From JABDCI01 sp964475835 (GTDB taxonomy: Bacteria; Verrucomicrobiota; Verrucomicrobiia; JABWAM01): a DNA stretch of 28,272 nucleotides. The notes beneath the pieces were generated by a model that searched no databases, was not told the origin of the DNA, and saw only the letters and a list, made by a program, of their open reading frames with translations. Shown here piece after piece: positions 21,137 through 28,272 of this stretch. Within the stretch, counting starts at the first letter, position 1; every line of letters starts with the position of its first letter. The stretch is taken from the NCBI GenBank assembly GCA_964475835.1, contig CAYYYL010000037.1, forward strand, positions 1 through 28,272, written 5' to 3'. The position numbers and the translations under genes are program-made.

Positions 21137-24100
21137 ATGAGGTCTCTCATGAAACTTAAAAAGCGTTTCCCCATCCTTCGTCTTTTTTCTTCTTATTCCA
21201 GCACCACCTTCCGAACCTTTTCGAAAACCATTCTAAGTGGCGTGCTCCTGAGCTTCGGAATCTCAGCTTTTGCAAATTCTCCCGCATCTTCGCAAGGTCA
21301 GGCTCTTAATTTTCAAACCGATCTTTTCACCGGACGCCTAGCTTATCAAATTCCCATCGAAGTCCCGCCCGCCCGCCAGAACACCCAACCCAGCGTGGCC
21401 CTTGGTTATAATTCCGGGGGTGGAAATAGCTGGTGTGGCATGGGATGGAGTCTGGACATGGGCTATATCGAACGGGACACAACCAAGGGCTCGTGCCGTG
21501 CCTGGAGTGGCACAACTCCCCTGAATCAATATGATGACACCAAGGGGTTCATGGTCGCTTTTCAGGGAGTCAATGCTCGCCTGATCAATGTCGGGGGCAA
21601 TGTCTATCGCGCCGAGGTGGATAACGGAGCCTGTCTCAAATTTGTCTATTTAAACCCGGGTTGGGAAATAACCGATAAAAATGGCACCAAATATCGCTTC
21701 GGAGATACCGCCGCAACCCGGATTGAAAATCCCAACTGGTCCGCAGGTCTTGGCAGCAGCACCTTCCGATGGGCACTGAGCTTCATCGGAGACGTCAATG
21801 GCAATCAGAGTTATTACACCTATACCAAAGACCGCAATCAGCTCTATCTCAAACAGATCAGTTACAATGCCAATATCAATGCGCCGGCAGTTCCCGCCAC
21901 CCACACCGTCAATTTCATCCTTGATACCGTGGATCGTCCGGACATTGAAAGCAGCGATCGCGGGGATTTCTCCATTACCACCGCCAAGCGACTCAAGACC
22001 ATCGAAGCCAAAGTCGGAACCAGCCTCGTTCGCCGATACAACCTGACCTATGCTCTTAATTCCCGCAATGGCCGTTCCATGCTAACCAGTGCAGTTCAAG
22101 TCGGCGCAGATGGCACTAGCACCCTGCCTCCCACAGGATTTACCTATCAGGACACCTCCGCCGCCACCACGTATCCCCTGATCCGCTCCACGCCCAATAC
22201 CATGCCGGCCGGCCAGGCTGCGTGGTCCGTGCGGGAAGCATACACAACCCCAATCATGCTGGGAATCGTCATCATCCCAACCCCTTTACCCCCCTATTCA
22301 AGCCGTCCATGGAGCTCGCCTGTGACGGTCTCAGGCTCCCAAAGCCTCAGCAAAATCAGCGTCAGTGTGGATAGTCAGGGTGGCATTTCGACAAGCGGTG
22401 TCGCCGGAAGCAGTTTTTGGGCACTGACATGGGTTTATTGCAACACCGCACGAACCATCACTCTTTCCCAGTCGGATAATCAATCCGCAAGCTGCCTTTG
22501 GCGCGAGGATGCCGTGAATGGCATTCAACAATTCGCCGGAAGCAGTGTCAGCATCCCTCTGGTAGCTGGATGGTCCATCATTCACTACACCGGAAGCAAT
22601 ATTCAACGCGCCTGGTCCGCAGCAATGACATCGGCGATCAAATCCCAGGTCGATATCATGAGTCCCAACCAGGTTGCGATTCCAGTCACGGCACAGCTAT
22701 CAGCCGATGTGAATGGTGATGGACGCGCCGACATCATCACTTTCGATCCGGGAACGGGAAATTGGACTGTCGCGCTTGGGACCGGCACAGGATTTCAGGC
22801 CCCTACAACCTGGTTGGCCGGCTTCGGGGCCAATTCCGCCGCAGTGATTGGGGATTGGAACTCGGATGGTCTGAATGACATCGGGGTTTATAATGCTGGA
22901 AACTGGACCTTTGCCACGTCGACAGGAACGGGGTTTGTAACGGGAATTGTTCCGGGCATTAACTTTGGTACAGGCACTCCTTTGAGCGGGGATTTCAATG
23001 GGGATGGCTGGATTGATTTGGCACTTTACCAGGACGGGGTGTGGAAAGTGGCCCTTGCCAACCGTACCACGGCTGGTTGGACTGCCGCACCTTCGTTTAA
23101 CCTGACTTGGGGTTCTTCGAGCTTCGATCCTACCACAGGAGATTTCAATGGGGATGGAATCACCGACATCGGCATTATACCAAAAACCTCCGGCAACGTG
23201 GGCATTTTACTTTCCGCCGGTTCTGCATGGGAGGCCACGGCTTGGTCGGTCACGGATCCTTCCCCCGGTCAGCAGCATCTTACCGCGGATTTGAATGAAG
23301 ACGGGATCTCCGATCTTGGGTTTTATGATAAATCCACAGGTGTCGTGCGCTACCTTCCAGGCACCGGAACGGGCTTCGGGTCCCTGACAGCCGTCTCGGC
23401 AACATTCAGCTTACGCTCTGCAAACGACAACGTGCAGTTTGCGGATTTTAATGGAGATGGCCTCGTGGACCCGGCTGTTTTCGGAAGTTCAGGCGGATCC
23501 GAGGTTACCGCTTCCCAAGGAAAACTGGCCAACCAGCTGGCCACGATCGCCAATGGTCTTGGCGGCAAGGCAACCGTTCAATACACACCTTCGACACAGT
23601 ATGACAACCATGGGACCAACAGCCTAAGTATGCTCCCCTTCCCGGTTTCCACTGTGAGTTCCGTCACCGTCAATGATGGCATGGGAAACAACAACACCGT
23701 CACATATAATTACAAAGGGGGCATGTATTGCACCAAAACGCGCGAATTCCGCGGATTCAATTGTGTTTCGGCCACTGATCCTCTGGGAACCAAAACAATT
23801 TCCTATTTCCACCAGGGAGGTGGCCTGGACGATACAGCCAATGGAGAATATCTGGATCAGGGTTCCAAGGCCAAAAAAGGGATGCCCTATCGGAGCGAGG
23901 TTTGGGGAAACGACGGCCTGAAATACAGCCAGACGCTCAACAAGGTAGAAGAAGTGTTACTGCATCCCAATGGCTGGTACTTCCCATTCGTTTCACAAAC
24001 CGTGGAAATGACGTTTGAAGGCCTCACCACATCCCGTTCCACCGCAACCTCGTTTGCTTTCGACACAACCACGCTGAACCTGACGAGGGTTTGCAACCAT

Positions 24101-27100
24101 GGGGAAGTCAGCAACGTGAATCCGGCAACTCAAAGCTTTTATTCCTGGTCGACCAACACGATCTACACCATCACCTCCTATGCCGCTCTGGCCAACCCCG
24201 ACATCAAGAGCAGACCCCAGAGCATCAAGCTGGCCCTGGACAGCGCAGGCACCCTTCCCCTTCGGGAATCCCGTTTCCTGTATGGCGGGGATCAACGGTG
24301 CCTCCTTGCCAGCAAAACCCTTTGGGCCGGAGGTACAACGTACAACCAGGTTGAACGCTATTTGTATGACATCTATGGGAACGTGACCACGACCACGGAT
24401 GCAGCGGGAATCAGCACCAGCATCACCTATGACAGCACGTATCAAACATTTCCCCTAACACAATCGACTGCCAGCTCGTTTGTGACCCAGAAGACGTTCG
24501 ACGTACGTTCCGGCAATATGCTGAAATTGACAGACCCTAAAGGCCTGGTCACTGAGAGCACTTACGACACCTTTTTCAGACCCGTCCAGATCTCGACATC
24601 AACCGTGGCCAACGGAACAGCTTCACTCTGGCAGGAAAAATTTAGCTATAGCCTTGGTGGAATCGTCAGTGGAATCAGTCAGAACTATACTCGCCATCAG
24701 GTTTACGATGGCGTGGATCTAGTCAATGGACACGAGACGTATACCTACTCGGATGGTCTTGGAAGAACCATTCAGACCCGGGCCGAAGCAGAAACAGCGG
24801 GTCAATATCGTGTCGTGGATATTTTCTATGATCAACGAGGCCAGACCCAAGTTGAAACCCTTCCCTTTTTCGGAACCGGCTCGGCATTTACCGCTGACAC
24901 AGGACAGCCCGGAACGGTAACTGAATACGATCCCATTGGTCGTCCCTCACGAGTCACCCCTCCGGCGGGCGACACCGGATCCCCTACAGCAGCCACCACC
25001 GTGTTGTACCGTTCCTCGGACTACAATTCGGATCCATGGGCAACCACCACTACCGATGCAACCGGGAGGACCACCAAATCCTACCATGACGCATATGGGA
25101 GAGTTCGAAAGGTAGGCGAAGTTTTTGGAAACATCTTCCCCGTTACCGTTTTCACCAGTTATGGGTATAATCTGGCAGGAGATCTTCTCACCGTCGTGGA
25201 CAGCTCAGGAAATACAACATCCATCACATACGACAACCTTGGTCGTAAAACGCAAATGGTGGATCCTGATATGGGCACTTGGACCTATACCTACGACAAC
25301 GCCAACCGGCTTGTCACCCAAATCGACGCCAAAAACCAAAAGGTTTCTTACACGTACAGTGATCCCCTTGGGCGTATGACGACCAAGGACATTTATAATG
25401 CAAGCGGAACCAAAATCAAATCAGTCACCTATGTCTATGACGTAAGCGATGACCCCAATTATACTGTCCTCAAAGGACAATTATACAAGATGACCGACTC
25501 CGAGGGGTGGCAAAAAAACAGCTATGACGTAAGGGGCCGCGTTCTCAAAAGCGGTCGGTATCTGGCTGTCAATGGGAAGACCTATGTCACTCAAAGCGAT
25601 TACGACGACGCCGATCACATGATCGCATTAACTTATCCCGGAAATGTTGCCAAAACGGCTTACACTTATGGGACAGCTGGCGAATTAAAACAGGTTGCAA
25701 GTCTTTCCGGCACCGGCGCGACGGAGGTTTTTTACAAAGCTCAGGGTTTCAATGCGGTTGGCAAGGTGACTGGAGTCACTTTCGGCAATGGCCTTCAAAC
25801 CACTTATGTCTATTATCCGAATTCAAAACGCCCCCAGCGTGTTCAAACCACCAAACCCGGAGGGGGTTATTGTCAGGACTTGAGCTACACGTATGACGCC
25901 TCGGCCAATCTTACAAGCGTGACCGATTCCGTCTACACAGGCACAGCTTCGGGAACCATCACCTCGATTCAATATGACCGTTTACAACGAGTCACTTCCC
26001 TGACTTCAGTGGCCCAGGGAACCAAAAGCTATCAGGTGGACACCATTGGCAACATGGTGGTCAATTCCGAATTCGGTGCCAGCAACTATGTCTATGGAGT
26101 TGCGGGCGGAATCAGGCCTCACGCCGTATTAAGCGCTAATAACAAGACCTATTCCTATGATGCTTGCGGCAACATGACCAATCGAAACGGTCAAGTCCTT
26201 GCCTATGACGAAGAAAATCGTCTTAAATCCGCAGGCGCCACCACCTTTGGTTACGATGGGAATGGAGGCCGCCTCTGGAGGAAAACATCCACCAGATTGA
26301 CCGTGTGGATGGGGGGAATCTACGAGGAAAATGATGGAAAAACGTTGTGTCACGTGGTCGCCGGCGACGGAATCGTGGCCACGTTTGAGCCCATCACAGG
26401 CGTGGCCGGACTGATTCAAGGCATCCCCGGAATGGGGCAGGTCAAGAAAGCCCTCGAAGTGGTGACCACCTGGCCCTTGAACGAGGGAAGAGCACCCCTT
26501 ACGGTTGCCTTGATGCCGTTAACGGCCATCCTGGCCATTTGGGCCTGGGGACGCCGATTGTTGGCAGGCGCCACTTCCGGCCTCCGGATTCATGAGCGCG
26601 GGATTTTGACCCAGCTTATGGGCGTTATTTTGGTTGTTGGCATCTTTTGCGCCACGACGCCCCAAGTGCAAGCCGGCGTTCCTGTCTATGGTCCCGTCTT
26701 TTACTACTACCATGGGGATCACCTGGGATCTTCCTCCATCCTGACCGATCGCGATGGGGATGTTGTTCAACACTACGAATACACCGGTTTTGGAAAGGAA
26801 CGTTTCAAAGCCAACACCCTGGCTTTCTCGATCTCAGGCCGATACACCGGGCAGGTATTGGACGAAGACACGGGCCTTTACTACTACGGAGCACGGTACT
26901 ATGACGCGGAACTTGGACGCTTCATCCAAGCGGATACCGCTCCCCCTTCCACAGATAATCCACAAACCCTGAATCGTTATGCTTATTGTGGCAATAACCC
27001 TGTCAATTGTGTGGATCCAACAGGGCACAGTTTCTGGAAAAAACTTGGAAACTTCTTCAAGCAGGCCGCAGGAATTATCATCAGCGTGGCCTTTACGTTC

Positions 27101-27907
27101 ATGGGAATGCCCTTCATCGGAGCCCTGATTAGTTCTGCGGTCAGCACAGCCCTTAATGGAGGAAGCCTCGCCGACTTTGGCATAGGACTTGCCATAGGAT
27201 TCGCAGCCGGCTTTGCCGGAGGGTATGGAGCAGGTAAACTAGGGTCATTTTTCGGCATGAATAAAGCCGGATTGGGACTTGCCATGCTTCGTGGCGGACT
27301 AAGTGGCGCCATTGGAGGTGCCGGAAGTGCCGCCATCTATGGAGGCAACATCGGCATGGGAGCCCTCATGGGTGGTGCCATGGGAGCAGGCATGGGAGCT
27401 GTGGTATGGGCCAAAAACAATCATGTAATCAATAAATTCCTAAAAGAAAATCGAATTCAATTGGATGGATTAGGCAATCGAAAGGCCGATGTCATCCAAC
27501 TCCTTCGGGAATACGGGCAATCGCCGGTTGGACAGCGAAGGCTCAGTGAATATCTCGGAAGCTCCAAACGAACTTGGGTAATTGGAAATACCATGAGACC
27601 CAATCAAAGTCCCGTTGCCCATACAGAGGGAAACCGTACAGATTTAGGCCCCCTGTTTTTCAGCGATGGATCACGAAACCACATTCCAGGTATGCATTAT
27701 GAGAAGATTACCCTAGACGTCGGGCTTGCACACGAAGTGGGGCATCTTTCCTACTTTAACCGTGGCCACCCCCTAATGGTTTCAATTGATGAAAATCCAT
27801 ATCGTTGGTGGGTCGGCCAACCGCGCACAGAGGTATATCCCACGGATGAATCGTATGGCCAGAAGCTTGGTCCAGTTCCCTTCCACCAGTGGATTTATCA
27901 ATATTAA
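21137..27907 (+). CDS. Giant Rhs/Tc-toxin-like protein with metallopeptidase-like tip
   Basis: A 2256-residue exported protein. The signal peptide has a long basic n-region and cuts near AFA-NS (residue 46). Residues ~50-340 match an SpvB/TcB N-terminal domain (LNFQTDLFTGRLAYQIPIEV, WCGMGWSLDMGYIERDT). Six FG-GAP calcium motifs lie at ~523-775 (DVNGDGRAD, DWNSDGLND, DFNGDGWID, DFNGDGITD, DLNEDGISD, DFNGDGLVD). TcdB-like mid domains follow (NTVTYNYKGGMYCTKTREFR), then many YD repeats (TYDNLGRK, YTYDNANRLV, YSDPLGRM). The Rhs core spans ~1858-1964 (DHLGSSSILTD, GLYYYGARYYDAELGRFIQA, NPVNCVDPTGH). The tip has a glycine-rich hydrophobic pre-toxin region (~1970-2095) and HEVGH at 2199-2203 with Glu2219 in DENPYRWW, a gluzincin-like site. 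The shell would encapsulate the tip, a likely protease effector. Two membrane helices at ~1788-1848 interrupt the core boundary. The target and the secretion system are unknown. Confidence 0.88.
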   Translation: MRSLMKLKKRFPILRLFSSYSSTTFRTFSKTILSGVLLSFGISAFANSPASSQGQALNFQTDLFTGRLAYQIPIEVPPARQNTQPSVALGYNSGGGNSWCGMGWSLDMGYIERDTTKGSCRAWSGTTPLNQYDDTKGFMVAFQGVNARLINVGGNVYRAEVDNGACLKFVYLNPGWEITDKNGTKYRFGDTAATRIENPNWSAGLGSSTFRWALSFIGDVNGNQSYYTYTKDRNQLYLKQISYNANINAPAVPATHTVNFILDTVDRPDIESSDRGDFSITTAKRLKTIEAKVGTSLVRRYNLTYALNSRNGRSMLTSAVQVGADGTSTLPPTGFTYQDTSAATTYPLIRSTPNTMPAGQAAWSVREAYTTPIMLGIVIIPTPLPPYSSRPWSSPVTVSGSQSLSKISVSVDSQGGISTSGVAGSSFWALTWVYCNTARTITLSQSDNQSASCLWREDAVNGIQQFAGSSVSIPLVAGWSIIHYTGSNIQRAWSAAMTSAIKSQVDIMSPNQVAIPVTAQLSADVNGDGRADIITFDPGTGNWTVALGTGTGFQAPTTWLAGFGANSAAVIGDWNSDGLNDIGVYNAGNWTFATSTGTGFVTGIVPGINFGTGTPLSGDFNGDGWIDLALYQDGVWKVALANRTTAGWTAAPSFNLTWGSSSFDPTTGDFNGDGITDIGIIPKTSGNVGILLSAGSAWEATAWSVTDPSPGQQHLTADLNEDGISDLGFYDKSTGVVRYLPGTGTGFGSLTAVSATFSLRSANDNVQFADFNGDGLVDPAVFGSSGGSEVTASQGKLANQLATIANGLGGKATVQYTPSTQYDNHGTNSLSMLPFPVSTVSSVTVNDGMGNNNTVTYNYKGGMYCTKTREFRGFNCVSATDPLGTKTISYFHQGGGLDDTANGEYLDQGSKAKKGMPYRSEVWGNDGLKYSQTLNKVEEVLLHPNGWYFPFVSQTVEMTFEGLTTSRSTATSFAFDTTTLNLTRVCNHGEVSNVNPATQSFYSWSTNTIYTITSYAALANPDIKSRPQSIKLALDSAGTLPLRESRFLYGGDQRCLLASKTLWAGGTTYNQVERYLYDIYGNVTTTTDAAGISTSITYDSTYQTFPLTQSTASSFVTQKTFDVRSGNMLKLTDPKGLVTESTYDTFFRPVQISTSTVANGTASLWQEKFSYSLGGIVSGISQNYTRHQVYDGVDLVNGHETYTYSDGLGRTIQTRAEAETAGQYRVVDIFYDQRGQTQVETLPFFGTGSAFTADTGQPGTVTEYDPIGRPSRVTPPAGDTGSPTAATTVLYRSSDYNSDPWATTTTDATGRTTKSYHDAYGRVRKVGEVFGNIFPVTVFTSYGYNLAGDLLTVVDSSGNTTSITYDNLGRKTQMVDPDMGTWTYTYDNANRLVTQIDAKNQKVSYTYSDPLGRMTTKDIYNASGTKIKSVTYVYDVSDDPNYTVLKGQLYKMTDSEGWQKNSYDVRGRVLKSGRYLAVNGKTYVTQSDYDDADHMIALTYPGNVAKTAYTYGTAGELKQVASLSGTGATEVFYKAQGFNAVGKVTGVTFGNGLQTTYVYYPNSKRPQRVQTTKPGGGYCQDLSYTYDASANLTSVTDSVYTGTASGTITSIQYDRLQRVTSLTSVAQGTKSYQVDTIGNMVVNSEFGASNYVYGVAGGIRPHAVLSANNKTYSYDACGNMTNRNGQVLAYDEENRLKSAGATTFGYDGNGGRLWRKTSTRLTVWMGGIYEENDGKTLCHVVAGDGIVATFEPITGVAGLIQGIPGMGQVKKALEVVTTWPLNEGRAPLTVALMPLTAILAIWAWGRRLLAGATSGLRIHERGILTQLMGVILVVGIFCATTPQVQAGVPVYGPVFYYYHGDHLGSSSILTDRDGDVVQHYEYTGFGKERFKANTLAFSISGRYTGQVLDEDTGLYYYGARYYDAELGRFIQADTAPPSTDNPQTLNRYAYCGNNPVNCVDPTGHSFWKKLGNFFKQAAGIIISVAFTFMGMPFIGALISSAVSTALNGGSLADFGIGLAIGFAAGFAGGYGAGKLGSFFGMNKAGLGLAMLRGGLSGAIGGAGSAAIYGGNIGMGALMGGAMGAGMGAVVWAKNNHVINKFLKENRIQLDGLGNRKADVIQLLREYGQSPVGQRRLSEYLGSSKRTWVIGNTMRPNQSPVAHTEGNRTDLGPLFFSDGSRNHIPGMHYEKITLDVGLAHEVGHLSYFNRGHPLMVSIDENPYRWWVGQPRTEVYPTDESYGQKLGPVPFHQWIYQY

Positions 27908-27943
27908 ACTGGCATAACAAATTTGAGTTTCATTTCCAATTAA

Positions 27944-27981
27944 GACCGGCTTTGCCACCCAAAAGGTGAACAAGGTCGGTC
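27944..27981 (+). terminator. Nested hairpin after the Rhs gene
   Basis: GACCG (27944-27948) pairs with CGGTC (27977-27981), and an inner CACC pairs with GGTG around a CAAAA-type loop. It lies 37 bp after the Rhs stop at 27907. No T-run follows, so termination is only a suggestion. The gap to 28035 holds no gene, so no immunity gene adjoins the Rhs protein. Confidence 0.3.
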
Positions 27982-28035
27982 CATCTTTGGACTATTTGAC
28001 TTGATCAAAAGCTTAGGTCTAATTAGGGGACAGGG

Positions 28036-28224
28036 ATGAACCGCAGTGTTTCCAAGTACGGATGGATACCGGATCTTCCCGATCAACGGGATTTCCTCTA
28101 CTCGGCGCCAGCCCGCGTGCTGGCAAAACTTCCCTCCAAGGTTGATCTCTCCCTTCAGTGTCCTCCCATCTACGACCAAGGGGATCTGGGCAGTTGCACC
28201 GCCAATGCCATTGGTGCTGCGTAA
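28036..28224 (+). pseudogene. Papain-like (C1A) cysteine peptidase, truncated start
   Basis: The 62-codon frame starts MNRSVSKYGWIPDLPDQRDF. The order YGWIPDLPDQRD, LPSKVDLSLQCPPIYDQGDL, then GSCTANAIG is the standard opening of bacterial C1A papain-like peptidases, with the catalytic Cys in GSC (residue 54) and the oxyanion Gln in YDQG. Members are about 250-300 residues long. Here the frame hits TAA at 28222-28224, directly after GAA, and no other frame resumes the expected helix. The next ~50 bases to the window end are unlike this family. The gene is either truncated or the end of the window is chimeric. It has a purine-rich ribosome-binding region (GGGGACAGGG) just before the ATG. It follows the Rhs gene in the same orientation after 128 bp. 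Confidence 0.6.
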
Positions 28225-28272
28225 GCGTCGCCCGGAGCACCTTCTTGACCGGGTCATAAGTGTCGTAGGGTT

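Overview
The window looks like a chromosomal segment of a free-living, heterotrophic Gram-negative bacterium, most likely of the Planctomycetota-Verrucomicrobiota-Chlamydiota group, with Verrucomicrobiota my best guess. The basis is indirect: many large secreted proteins with FG-GAP, HAF, Ig-like and Rhs repeats, a PQQ sugar dehydrogenase carrying Ig-like domains, weak or absent Shine-Dalgarno sequences at most genes, and dispersed palindromic intergenic repeats. No rRNA, tRNA, CRISPR array or complete mobile element was found, so the taxonomic call is an inference.

Layout. 1-239 (-): start of an AAA-type ATPase. 310-3192 (+): a tight run of five genes: a phytanoyl-CoA-dioxygenase-like enzyme, a conserved hypothetical, a membrane protein that appears frameshifted, a two-helix membrane protein and a VanX-like D-Ala-D-Ala dipeptidase. 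3469-5262 (-): a secreted protein with six FG-GAP calcium-binding repeats and a glycosidase-like C-terminal domain. 5760-6209 (-): an SRPBCC (AHSA1-type) protein. 6439-7821 (+): a short PBP2-like transpeptidase. The gaps around these genes (3193-3468, 5263-5759, 6210-6438, 7822-8261) hold hairpin-forming repeats. 8262-8339 is a stub of an IS110-type transposase preceded by about 260 bp of hairpin-rich DNA. 8443-10565 (+) is a three-gene cassette (YtrA-type GntR regulator, DUF6159-like membrane protein, anchored hypothetical) bracketed by exact 21-bp direct repeats. 10595-12919 (+): a multipass membrane protein and a secreted C39-like cysteine peptidase. 13148-15247 (-): a secreted HAF-repeat protein. 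15514-18751 (+): a GH26-like glycosidase and a PQQ sugar dehydrogenase with Ig-like modules. 18852-20873 (+): a B12-binding radical SAM protein with a C-terminal STAS-like domain. 21137-27907 (+): a 2256-residue Rhs/Tc-toxin-like protein ending in an HEVGH metallopeptidase-like tip. 28036-28224 (+): the beginning of a papain-like peptidase that stops just after its catalytic cysteine.

How the genes fit together. Cell-wall functions recur (D-Ala-D-Ala dipeptidase, PBP2-like transpeptidase), as do exported carbohydrate-active or surface proteins (FG-GAP/glycosidase, GH26-like, PQQ dehydrogenase, HAF protein). The Rhs protein is a candidate effector with no visible immunity gene. The most unusual elements are the structured leader upstream of the IS110 stub, the 21-bp repeat-bounded regulator/membrane cassette, the radical SAM-STAS fusion, and the Rhs protein with a membrane hairpin inserted just before its core domain.
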